The notes beneath the pieces are model-generated. The model worked only from the letters and a program-made list of their open reading frames with translations. It did no database searches and was not told the origin of the DNA. From contig SEBV01000016.1 of NCBI GenBank assembly GCA_004172865.1, positions 27,666 to 91,665 on the forward strand: DNA of 64,000 nucleotides. The letters run 5' to 3'. The stretch comes from Gammaproteobacteria bacterium (GTDB lineage Bacteria > Pseudomonadota > Gammaproteobacteria > Pseudomonadales > Cellvibrionaceae). Positions 48,610 to 56,649 of the stretch are shown in pieces (position 1 is the first letter of the stretch; the number at the start of each line of letters is the position of its first letter). Position numbers and translations under genes: made by a program.

Positions 48610-49902
48610 ATGAAGCTAAAACTAATAGCAAAACAAGTCGGGGCACTCGGTATCGCCGCCGGCTTAACCATCGCATCATTCAGCGCACAGGCAGCAGACA
48701 CGATTAAAGTCGGTGTATTGCATTCTTTGTCGGGCACTATGGCGATTTCAGAAACTACTCTTAAAGACACAGTGTTGATGTTGATTGAAGAGCAAAACAA
48801 AAAAGGTGGCTTGCTAGGCAAAAAACTCGAAGCTGTTGTAGTAGATCCAGCATCTAACTGGCCATTGTTCGCAGAAAAAACGCGTGAACTTTTGGAGAAA
48901 GATAAAGTAGCTGCAATTTTCGGTTGCTGGACTTCGGTATCACGTAAATCAGTATTACCAGTTGTTGAAGAACTGAATGGTATTTTGTTTTACCCGGTTC
49001 AATATGAAGGTGAAGAATCTTCTAAAAACGTTTTCTACACCGGTGCCGCACCAAACCAACAAGCAATTCCTGCTGTTGATTATTTGATGAAAGAAGGCAA
49101 AGTAAAACGTTGGGTACTTGCAGGCACTGACTATGTTTACCCACGCACTACCAACAAAATTCTTGAAGCCTATTTAAAAGCAAAAGGCGTTAAGCAAGAA
49201 GACATTATGATCAACTACACACCTTTCGGTCATTCCGATTGGCAAAACATTGTAGCGGACATTAAACGTTTCGGTAGCGCTGGCAAAAAAACCGCCGTAG
49301 TTTCTACTATTAACGGTGATGCTAACGTTCCTTTCTATCGCGAATTAGGCAACCAAAAAATCAGCGCGGCTGATATTCCAGTTGTTGCATTCTCTGTAGG
49401 TGAAGAAGAGCTTTCTGGTCTTGATGCTAAACCATTGGTTGGTCACCTGGCTGCATGGAATTACTTCATGAGCGTAGACACTCCAGCGAATAAAGAATTT
49501 ATCGCCAAGTGGAAAGCTTATATCAAAAACCCAAAACGCGTTACCAACGATCCAATGGAAGCAACTTATATCGGCTTCAATATGTGGGTTAAAGCAGTAC
49601 AGAAAGCCGGCACCACTGACACTAACAAAGTTACTGAAGCTATCGTTGGTCTTGAGCAACCAAACCTGACTGGCGGCGTGAGCAAAATGTTGCCGAACCA
49701 TCACATCACCAAGCCAGTGTTAATTGGCGAAATTCAAGAAGATGGTCAATTCCTCGTTGTTTCTTCAACTCCATTGGTTCCTGGCGATGCCTGGTCTGAT
49801 TACCTTGAAGGCAGCAAAGATTTGGAATCCGATTGGATTACCTTGAAGTGCGGTAACTACAACACCAAAACCAAAAAATGTTTAGGTGCTGCAGCGAAAT
49901 AA
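48610..49902 (+). CDS. urtA: Urea ABC transporter substrate-binding protein
   Basis: Periplasmic binding protein, 430 residues, with a signal peptide cut after AQA (about 28). The start of the mature protein, DTIKVGVLHSLSGTMAISE, is typical of UrtA, as are PVQYEGEESSKNVFYTGAAPNQQ near 125-147 and SVGEEEL near 258. Urea specificity is supported by the full urtABCDE set and by the adjacent urea amidolyase genes. A strong terminator-like hairpin follows, which would give UrtA a surplus over the membrane parts. Confidence 0.95.
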   Translation: MKLKLIAKQVGALGIAAGLTIASFSAQAADTIKVGVLHSLSGTMAISETTLKDTVLMLIEEQNKKGGLLGKKLEAVVVDPASNWPLFAEKTRELLEKDKVAAIFGCWTSVSRKSVLPVVEELNGILFYPVQYEGEESSKNVFYTGAAPNQQAIPAVDYLMKEGKVKRWVLAGTDYVYPRTTNKILEAYLKAKGVKQEDIMINYTPFGHSDWQNIVADIKRFGSAGKKTAVVSTINGDANVPFYRELGNQKISAADIPVVAFSVGEEELSGLDAKPLVGHLAAWNYFMSVDTPANKEFIAKWKAYIKNPKRVTNDPMEATYIGFNMWVKAVQKAGTTDTNKVTEAIVGLEQPNLTGGVSKMLPNHHITKPVLIGEIQEDGQFLVVSSTPLVPGDAWSDYLEGSKDLESDWITLKCGNYNTKTKKCLGAAAK

Positions 49903-49943
49903 AAATTATTCCCCTCGCGCATCTGCGTGAGGGGAATTTTTAA
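49903..49943 (+). terminator. Strong hairpin between urtA and urtB (attenuating terminator)
   Basis: A 14-base stem is formed by ATTCCCCTCGCGCA and TGCGTGAGGGGAAT with one G-U pair, followed by TTTTTAAAT. It lies immediately after the urtA stop and 40 bases before urtB. Binding proteins are commonly made in excess this way. Confidence 0.85.
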
Positions 49944-49981
49944 ATAGATTATTTTAAGACCCGCAATTCTTTGAGTGCGAA

Positions 49982-51616
49982 ATGATGACAATCTTTATCT
50001 CACGTTTTTTAAAACATTTTATAGTCGCTTCTTTATTGATATGCACGGGCGTAACCAATAGCTTTGCACAAACTGAAGAAGTGTCTGCAACACCAACAGA
50101 TTTTTCTGGTTTAGTCTTGCAGCTCGCAACGGGTAGCTTATCTGAACGTGCAGAAACCGTAAAAAAACTAGCTGCGTTAAAAGATAATCGCAGCACCGTT
50201 ATTATCACCGCCTTGGAACAAGGTAATTTATATTTTGATAGCATCACCAATAAAGTTGGTATTAAAGATGAGAGCGGTAACTTTAGCGATGCAATTACGC
50301 TAAGCGCTGTAAGTTCAGATATCAGTAACTTTAAAAAAATTCCTGTGAATAACAGCCTCCGTAATCAGTTGCGAAGCTTGTTATCACAATTAAACCTTAG
50401 CAGCGAAGATGAAGCGATTCGTTTATCTGCAGTTAAACGTTTATTGGCCGATGGCCTCGATGAAGACAGCGCCGTCATTATTGAAAAACAATCCGCGAGC
50501 GAAAAAAATAAAACCATCAAATCGGCAATGACAATTGCGCTAGCACTTTATCAACTTAAAAATACCGATGAGAAAATCCGTATAAAAGCTGTAGATCAAC
50601 TACGTGGTTCGCTTGAGCCAGAAGCACGCAGTGCTTTAACCGAAACATCTACTACTGACGAAAGCGAAGCCGTGCGTAACACCGCAATCTCTGCGCTTAA
50701 GTCTATTGAAAACACAGTGACTTATTATCGTTTCAGCGAAAGCATTTTCTTCGGGCTAAGTTTAGGTTCAGTGCTTTTACTATCGGCAATTGGTCTCGCC
50801 ATCACTTTCGGCGTTATGGGGGTTATCAACATGGCTCACGGCGAGCTTATGATGATCGGTGCTTACACAACTTGGGTGATCCAACAAATATTTCCCAATC
50901 AAATTGCATACAGTTTATTAATCGCCATACCAACCGCATTTTTGGTGGCCGGTGCAGTCGGTGTTGTCATTGAACGTGGTGTAATACGCTTTTTATACGG
51001 TAGACCACTTGAAACTTTGCTGGCAACTTTCGGTTTGAGTTTAATTTTACAACAAGCAGCGCGCAGCATTTTTACGCCACTCAATCGCGCAGTAAGTTTG
51101 CCCGAGTGGATGAGCGGTTCAATGGTAATCAACCCTGTTCTCTCAATTACCTACAATCGTCTCTACATTTTAATATTCGGAATTTTAGTATTTGTTCTGT
51201 TGCAATTAATTTTGAAAAAAACCTCGCTCGGATTAAAAGTTCGCGCCGTATCGCAAAATAGAACCATGGCCCGCGCCGTGGGTGTGCGCGCAAGTTGGGT
51301 GGATGCGCTTACTTTCGGTTTGGGTTCAGGCATTGCAGGTATTGCCGGTGTCGCGCTATCACAATTAACTAACGTTGGCCCAAACCTCGGCCAAGCCTAT
51401 CTTATCGATTCGTTTATGGTTGTAGTTTTTGGCGGTGTCGGCAACTTGTGGGGCACGCTTGTAGGTGCAATGGGCTTGGGAATTATCAATAAATTTTTAG
51501 AACCCTATGCAGGGGCCGTTCTCGCCAAAGTATTAGTTTTAGTTCTGTTGATTTTATTTATCCAGAAAAAACCCAAAGGTATGTTTCCGCAAAAAGGCCG
51601 TGCGGCGGCGGATTAG
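49982..51616 (+). CDS. urtB: Urea ABC transporter permease UrtB
   Basis: A 544-residue permease. Residues 1-30 are a signal-like segment, followed by a soluble helical-repeat region (about 35-245, with two SER/EAIRLSAVKRLL-type units) and then a LivH-type membrane domain of about 300 residues, including GVMGVINMAHGELMMIGAYT near 279-298 and GSGIAGIAGVAL near 451-462. Such an N-terminal extension is known for UrtB. It lies between the urtA hairpin and urtC. Confidence 0.93.
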   Translation: MMTIFISRFLKHFIVASLLICTGVTNSFAQTEEVSATPTDFSGLVLQLATGSLSERAETVKKLAALKDNRSTVIITALEQGNLYFDSITNKVGIKDESGNFSDAITLSAVSSDISNFKKIPVNNSLRNQLRSLLSQLNLSSEDEAIRLSAVKRLLADGLDEDSAVIIEKQSASEKNKTIKSAMTIALALYQLKNTDEKIRIKAVDQLRGSLEPEARSALTETSTTDESEAVRNTAISALKSIENTVTYYRFSESIFFGLSLGSVLLLSAIGLAITFGVMGVINMAHGELMMIGAYTTWVIQQIFPNQIAYSLLIAIPTAFLVAGAVGVVIERGVIRFLYGRPLETLLATFGLSLILQQAARSIFTPLNRAVSLPEWMSGSMVINPVLSITYNRLYILIFGILVFVLLQLILKKTSLGLKVRAVSQNRTMARAVGVRASWVDALTFGLGSGIAGIAGVALSQLTNVGPNLGQAYLIDSFMVVVFGGVGNLWGTLVGAMGLGIINKFLEPYAGAVLAKVLVLVLLILFIQKKPKGMFPQKGRAAAD

Positions 51617-51639
51617 ATACTTACATTTTGCCCATCGTC

Positions 51640-51717
51640 CCCTGCCGGGTGCCCCAAGCTCCGGCTTGGGAATGCATACCGGAAAAGCGCTACCATGCTG
51701 GAGCTTGGGAGCGAGAT
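51640..51717. repeat. Palindromic dispersed repeat (CCCAAGC-TCCG-GCTTGGG type) between urtB and urtC
   Basis: A perfect hairpin CCCAAGC-TCCG-GCTTGGG (51653-51670) is followed at 51698-51715 by a second related half, CTGGAGCTTGGGAGCGAG. The sequence matches the kind of CCCAAGCTCC(A/G)GCTTGGGA element common in many proteobacterial genomes. Its place inside an operon could reduce expression of urtC onward or stabilise the upstream mRNA. Confidence 0.65.
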
Positions 51718-51745
51718 GTAAAATAAAATTATTTGAGAGAATTGC

Positions 51746-52909
51746 ATGTTAATAAAACGCTTGTTATTAAATGATCGCGGTGGAGCCATTGTGTTGGCAC
51801 TGATTGCACTTATGATGATTATTGTTCCCATTTCAAATCTCGTTTTACCTACATCATCACCGCTACATCTATCAACTTTTACCGTGACCTTACTCGGTAA
51901 ATTTTTGTGTTATGCACTGCTCGCTTTATCGGTAGATTTAATTTGGGGTTACTGCGGAATTTTATCGCTCGGCCAAGGCGCATTTTTCTCGCTCGGCGGT
52001 TATGCGATGGGCATGTATTTAATGCGTCAAATCGGCGCGCGTGGACAATACGGAAATCCCGAGCTGCCAGATTTTATGGTGTTTTTAAATTGGGATCATT
52101 TGCCTTGGTACTGGCTCGGTTTTGATTCATTTGGTTTCGCCTTATTAATGGTTGTACTCGTGCCCGGACTACTCGCCTTTGTTTTCGGCTGGTTAACATT
52201 CCGCTCGCGCGTAACTGGCGTTTATTTTTCAATTATCACCCAAGCGCTTACCTACGCACTAATGCTCGCTTTTTTCCGCAATGAAATGGGCTTTGGTGGC
52301 AACAATGGTTTAACAGACTTTAAAGATATTATTGGTCACCCGATTTCAGCAGACTCAACACGCATTGCATTATTTTTGTGTTCCGGCGCAGCGTTAATGA
52401 TCGCTTATATTGTTTGCCGATACATTGTGACATCTCGCTTTGGTCGCATCGTTATTTCCATTCGCGATGCAGAAAGCCGTACACGTTTTTGCGGTTACAA
52501 AGTTGAATCCTACAAACTTTGGATTTTTGTTTTCTCCTCCGTTTTAGCAGGAATTGCAGGAGCGCTTTATGTTCCGCAAGTCGGCATTATTAACCCGGGT
52601 GAATTTTCTCCGCTCAATTCAATCGAGCTAGTTGTGTGGGTTGCCACCGGTGGGCGCGGAACCTTGTTCGGTGCAATCGTCGGTGCATTCACCGTTAACT
52701 ACGGCAAAACATTATTTACATCTTATTCGCCCGAAACATGGTTATTCGCATTAGGTGCACTGTTCGTGATTGTCACCTTGGTCTTACCAAAAGGTTTGGT
52801 GGGTTTATTTGGTCGCGTTAAAAAATCCGAATCTGCACATGAGGCGATTGATAATGAAAACCTCGCAACTCCAGAAATTGGCGCAGCCAAAATAGCTGAA
52901 GAAAAATAA
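51746..52909 (+). CDS. urtC: Urea ABC transporter permease UrtC
   Basis: A 387-residue LivM-type permease with about nine membrane segments. YCGILSLGQGAFFSLGGYAMGMYL (residues about 69-92) is the characteristic Urt/Liv loop and FRSRVTGVYFSIITQALTYA near 152-171 the ATPase-coupling region. It follows urtB after 129 bases that contain a dispersed repeat, and precedes urtD by 12 bases. The C-terminal tail (KSESAHEAIDNENLATPEIG) is hydrophilic and not essential for the fold. Confidence 0.93.
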   Translation: MLIKRLLLNDRGGAIVLALIALMMIIVPISNLVLPTSSPLHLSTFTVTLLGKFLCYALLALSVDLIWGYCGILSLGQGAFFSLGGYAMGMYLMRQIGARGQYGNPELPDFMVFLNWDHLPWYWLGFDSFGFALLMVVLVPGLLAFVFGWLTFRSRVTGVYFSIITQALTYALMLAFFRNEMGFGGNNGLTDFKDIIGHPISADSTRIALFLCSGAALMIAYIVCRYIVTSRFGRIVISIRDAESRTRFCGYKVESYKLWIFVFSSVLAGIAGALYVPQVGIINPGEFSPLNSIELVVWVATGGRGTLFGAIVGAFTVNYGKTLFTSYSPETWLFALGALFVIVTLVLPKGLVGLFGRVKKSESAHEAIDNENLATPEIGAAKIAEEK

Positions 52910-52921
52910 GGGGTAGAAAAG

Positions 52922-53776
52922 ATGAATATTCTCGCTCAAGCAAAACACGCGTTACCGGTTAAAGACCCTGACTTTAGCAATGCGTTAAATGGTTTCGGTA
53001 AAGATGTCGATAACTTCGGCGCTCCGCTGGATACCAGTAAACGTACTATTTTATACGTTGAAGGTATTACCGTTAGTTTCGATGGTTTTCGCGCGCTTAA
53101 TAATCTCAACCTTTATGTAGATGAAGGCGAATTGCGCTGCATTATCGGACCTAATGGCGCAGGCAAAACCACCATGATGGATGTGATTACCGGCAAAACC
53201 AAACCCGATGCAGGAACCGTTTATTTCGGTCAGCAAATTAATTTACTGGAATTATCTGAACACCAAATTGCACGCGGCGGAATTGGTCGTAAATTTCAAA
53301 AGCCAACTATTTTTGAAGCGCTAACCGTTTATGAAAATTTGGAGTTAGCGACTGCATCCAACAAAGCTGTGTGGTGGACACTTACCAAATCACTTAATGG
53401 TGAACAAAAATTTCGTATTGACGAAGTACTCGTACAAATCGGCTTAAAGGAATTGCGTTACAAAAATGCGGGCGCACTTTCACATGGCCAAAAACAATGG
53501 TTGGAAATTGGCATGTTATTAATGCAAAGCCCACGTGTATTGTTAGTCGATGAACCTGTCGCCGGTATGACTGGCGAAGAAACCGAAAAAACCGCTGAAC
53601 TTTTATTATCACTTGCTGGCAAGCATTCAGTTATCGTCGTTGAACACGATATGAAATTTGTGCGCTCAATTGCGCGCAAAGTGACTGTGTTGCACCAGGG
53701 CTCGGTATTGACAGAAGGCACTATGGATCAAGTACAAAACGATCCAAAAGTGATTGAAGTTTACTTAGGCGAATAA
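52922..53776 (+). CDS. urtD: Urea ABC transporter ATP-binding protein UrtD
   Basis: LivG-type ATPase, 284 residues. Walker A is GPNGAGKTT near residues 78-86, the signature is the degenerate LSHGQKQWLEIGM near 184-196 as usual for UrtD, and Walker B is VLLVDEPVAGM near 207-217. About 45 residues precede the usual ABC fold. It pairs with UrtE. The ATG follows a GGGG-rich site right after urtC. Confidence 0.94.
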   Translation: MNILAQAKHALPVKDPDFSNALNGFGKDVDNFGAPLDTSKRTILYVEGITVSFDGFRALNNLNLYVDEGELRCIIGPNGAGKTTMMDVITGKTKPDAGTVYFGQQINLLELSEHQIARGGIGRKFQKPTIFEALTVYENLELATASNKAVWWTLTKSLNGEQKFRIDEVLVQIGLKELRYKNAGALSHGQKQWLEIGMLLMQSPRVLLVDEPVAGMTGEETEKTAELLLSLAGKHSVIVVEHDMKFVRSIARKVTVLHQGSVLTEGTMDQVQNDPKVIEVYLGE

Positions 53777-53797
53777 ATATCCTAGAGAGTAATCAAC

Positions 53798-54493
53798 GTG
53801 CTGCAAATTAAAAACATTAATCAATACTACGGTCAGAGCCATATCTTGTGGGACTTGGCATTGAATTTAAAAGAAGCGACGTGCGGATGTTTAATTGGCC
53901 GCAACGGCGTTGGTAAAACTACGCTATTAAAATGCATCACCGGAATTTTACCGGTGCGCGATGGCGTCATTGAATTAAATGGACAAAATATTAATAAGCT
54001 TTCCACTGAATCGCGTGCACGTGGCGGAATTGGTTTTGTACCCCAAGGTCGAGAAATTTTTCCATTGCTTACCGTGGAAGAAAATTTAAAAATTTCACTC
54101 GGCGCACGCAGCGATAAATTAAAAAGTATTCCCAGCCAAATTTACGAATTGTTTCCTGTGTTAAAAGAAATGAAAAATCGTCGCGGTGGCGATTTATCCG
54201 GCGGCCAACAACAGCAACTTGCGATTGGCCGCGCGCTGGTGCTTGACCCAAAGTTATTAATTCTCGACGAGCCCACCGAAGGCATCCAACCCAATATTGT
54301 CCGCGATATTGGCGATGTCATTCGCAAGCTCAACCGCGAGCTGGGTTTAACCGTGTTACTCGTCGAACAAAAACTTCCGTTTGCGCGCCGTGTAGCGGAT
54401 GACTTTTTTATTATGGAAAAAGGCAGTGTGGTTGCGACTGGGCCAATTGCTGAGCTTAACGACGGATTAGTTCAGAAATACTTGAGTGTTTAG
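53798..54493 (+). CDS. urtE: Urea ABC transporter ATP-binding protein UrtE
   Basis: LivF-type ATPase, 231 residues. Walker A GRNGVGKTT is near 34-42, the signature LSGGQQQQLAIGRAL near 132-146 and Walker B LLILDEPTEGI near 153-163. The start is GTG at 53798. It is the last gene of the urea cluster; no clear terminator follows before the response-regulator gene. Confidence 0.94.
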   Translation: MLQIKNINQYYGQSHILWDLALNLKEATCGCLIGRNGVGKTTLLKCITGILPVRDGVIELNGQNINKLSTESRARGGIGFVPQGREIFPLLTVEENLKISLGARSDKLKSIPSQIYELFPVLKEMKNRRGGDLSGGQQQQLAIGRALVLDPKLLILDEPTEGIQPNIVRDIGDVIRKLNRELGLTVLLVEQKLPFARRVADDFFIMEKGSVVATGPIAELNDGLVQKYLSV

Positions 54494-54654
54494 AAAGGCA
54501 CAGGTTTATCGGCGCAAATGGACGTTAAGAGATCGAAGAGGATTCGACACACCAAAAAAGTGCAATTTCAATAACACACTGTGAATTAAGTTGAATATTT
54601 AGGCGATGGTTTTGCTACTCTGTGCGCACAACGAGAACTGAAGGATCTCTGGTT

Positions 54655-56067
54655 ATGCCGAATAAACGCGCCTTGATTGTTGACGACTCCAGTACCGCTC
54701 AATATCGCCTGAAAAAAATGCTGCGCTCCTACAGCCTTGATATTGATACGGCTGACTCGGGTGAAGCGGCTTTACGCTATTTGGCACACCAGTCGCCTGA
54801 CGTGATCTTTATGGATCACCTTATGCCAGGCATGGACGGCTTCCGCGCATTGCAGATTATCAAATCGCACCCGGAAACTGCCACTATTCCCGTCATCATG
54901 TACACCTCAAAAAGTGGCGACCTTTATACCGGTCAAGCGCGTGCTTTGGGTGCGTTGGATGTAGTAAGCAAAGACACCATCAACGCCGCTGATCTTTCAA
55001 AAGTGATGGAAGCGATTCATATCTTCCGCAATAAAAAACCTACAGAAGAAGAAACGGCAGAACCCGTTGAAGCAGAAGTAATCGACACCCTGCCCGACCT
55101 TTCCGAACCTAAAATTGAACGTCGTGCTCCGCACCCGGCGAGCATTGAACAATCTCGTAATTTGGAATTGCGCTTGGGTCATATGGAGCTTGCGCTGGAA
55201 GACAATCGCCGCTTCATTACCGCGCGTGTTGCACGTGAACTCAATGCGTTACGACATAGCCTCAAAAAAGAAATCAGCGAGCTAATAACTCATAACCAAC
55301 AGCCTGCGCTTGAAGGCGACGAAGCAATCGCGCCTGCTGAAGTGCCCGTTCAACGCAGTTCGGTGTTTAGTAAGTTGATTTTTCTCGCGGCACTTATCGC
55401 CATTATTTTTTTCTGCGTACACATTGTTTCGCTGCTTTCCGAATCGCAACAGCAGCAACAGGAATTGGCTTTGCAAGTCGCCGCGCTTGCCGCGCAGAAG
55501 CCAGTTGAAAGACCGGTTAGCACTATCGCACCAACAGCTGCCGCTAGCACTCTAGTCGCTGCCAAAGATGTGAAAAGCGAAAACTATCTGACTGATCTGG
55601 CGTGGACGTTTAATCAAAACGGTCAATTACCTTTTTATCAAAACCGCATTGAACCGAAAAAACTTGTTCAACTCTATGAACTCTTGAACCGCATTAGCAG
55701 TAGTGGTTTTAAAGGAGATGCGTGGATTACTTTGTTTGTAGGTAACTTTTGCCTGGCGATGGATAATTACGGCGTAGCGCAAATTCCTAAAGACACGGCG
55801 AACATGAGCGAGTGTGTGTTTTCCAGCGAAATTTATGGACTGGATCGTGTGATGGAGGAATACACACATGATGCAGAAGCAGCGCTCAATAATCTTGAGC
55901 AGGCATCCGATAAAAATATTCGCGTCATTATCAGCACCGTATCTGAGCCTGATAATTATCCCGAGCGCAAAACGACGCTCACGGCAAAAGCCTGGAATAA
56001 CGCCGCGCAAAATCACAACCGCGTCGAATTGCGCTTGGAACCCGTTGGCAAGACCGCAGCTCGCTAA
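54655..56067 (+). CDS. Response regulator with membrane anchor and periplasmic C-terminal domain
   Basis: A 470-residue protein from ATG 54655 (AAGGA upstream); an upstream GTG at 54622 is less likely. Residues 4-120 are a receiver with Asp54 in FMDHLMPGMDG and the acidic pair Asp10-Asp11. A linker and helical region (about 165-215) leads to a single membrane segment at about 239-262 (KLIFLAALIAIIFFCVHIVSLL) and a Gln-rich stretch. The last 190 residues would be periplasmic; the closing NRVELRLEP resembles the end of OmpA-type peptidoglycan-binding domains. Receivers are nearly always soluble, so this layout is unusual. I cannot name the output. Confidence 0.8.
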   Translation: MPNKRALIVDDSSTAQYRLKKMLRSYSLDIDTADSGEAALRYLAHQSPDVIFMDHLMPGMDGFRALQIIKSHPETATIPVIMYTSKSGDLYTGQARALGALDVVSKDTINAADLSKVMEAIHIFRNKKPTEEETAEPVEAEVIDTLPDLSEPKIERRAPHPASIEQSRNLELRLGHMELALEDNRRFITARVARELNALRHSLKKEISELITHNQQPALEGDEAIAPAEVPVQRSSVFSKLIFLAALIAIIFFCVHIVSLLSESQQQQQELALQVAALAAQKPVERPVSTIAPTAAASTLVAAKDVKSENYLTDLAWTFNQNGQLPFYQNRIEPKKLVQLYELLNRISSSGFKGDAWITLFVGNFCLAMDNYGVAQIPKDTANMSECVFSSEIYGLDRVMEEYTHDAEAALNNLEQASDKNIRVIISTVSEPDNYPERKTTLTAKAWNNAAQNHNRVELRLEPVGKTAAR

Positions 56068-56214
56068 TCCAAAACCCATCTGGAATTCATGTTTACACGT
56101 GATGTTTCAGATGGAGTTGTACGAACTATGCCCACCAAACCACATAAACAGCTCGCAAAAAAAACAAACTATAAACTGCCCATATTAGTTAGTGACTCGC
56201 TCGCCCTAACCCCC

Positions 56215-56220
56215 TACAAT
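56215..56220 (+). promoter_or_regulatory. Probable ssrA promoter (-10 TACAAT)
   Basis: TACAAT lies about 40 bases before the mature tmRNA 5' end. The best -35 partner is TGACTC 16 bases upstream, which is weak. RNase P processing would then trim the 5' end at 56261. Confidence 0.5.
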
Positions 56221-56260
56221 AGCGCCTCTCGCCAAACCAGCTTTTGCATGGATTGGCGAC

Positions 56261-56482
56261 GGGGCCGATATGGATTCGACGCTGGTTACAAAGTCCAAGG
56301 TGCATGTCGTGAGGGTAGCCAATCACGTTAATCCAAAGCTGCAAACTATACAGTTGCCAATGATGACAACTACGGTGCCCAATTAGCTGCGTAAGCAGCT
56401 TTTGAAAGCACTACCTAGTGGTTCGCCGCTAGCGGTCTATAACAAGGTGCCAGTACCGCGTTAGAGCCCCCCGGCTCCACCA
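56261..56482 (+). ncRNA. ssrA: tmRNA (ssrA), abnormally short at the 3' half
   Basis: The 5' end GGGGCCGATATGGATTCGACG is the tRNA-like domain, and its acceptor strand GGGGCCG pairs with CGGCTCC followed by ACCA at 56479-56482. The tag frame starts at GCC 56356 after ACAGTT and encodes ANDDNYGAQLAA, stop TAA at 56392-56394; a UUCG-capped hairpin (CTAGTGG/CCGCTAG, 56415-56432) follows. Odd points: only 222 bases instead of roughly 350, no room for the usual four pseudoknots, and no GGTTCRA T-loop in front of the acceptor (GTTAGAGCCCCCC instead). A deletion or phage-driven exchange of the 3' part is likely. The 5' half and tag are certain. Confidence 0.85.
56461..56482. other. Candidate left attachment site (attL) of the filamentous prophage
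   Basis: The ssrA acceptor end CCCCCCGGCTCCACCA (56467-56482) directly precedes the prophage cargo genes. Integrases of this type often use the 3' end of ssrA. The matching attR copy should lie beyond position 64000. I inferred this from position; no second copy is visible in the window. Confidence 0.4.
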
Positions 56483-56487
56483 AAAAA

Positions 56488-56525
56488 TAAACCCTAACAT
56501 ATTGATTATGTTAGGGTTTTTTTAC
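56488..56525 (+). terminator. Rho-independent terminator downstream of ssrA
   Basis: AAACCCTAACATA-TTGAT-TATGTTAGGGTTT followed by TTTTT, a 13-base perfect stem with five-base loop. It starts six bases after the tmRNA CCA end and separates ssrA from the cargo operon. Confidence 0.92.
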
Positions 56526-56649
56526 AAATTTATTTTTCCCATGCCGCCAATGTCTACAAAATGACTATGTAATACCGTGTATTTGCTTATTAGAATAATA
56601 ATCCTAAACTCTATGTCAGTTTTTGCATTATTTAAATTGGAATAATAAT

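Noticed and set aside
56089..56331. An 80-codon open frame running through the ssrA promoter into tmRNA
   Set aside because: It overlaps a clear RNA gene and its promoter, has no ribosome site, and the residues show no domain.
56623..56649. TTG start nine codons before the NdpA-family ATG
   Set aside because: The family's conserved N-terminus starts at the ATG 56650; the added residues (HYLNWNNN) look like translated leader.
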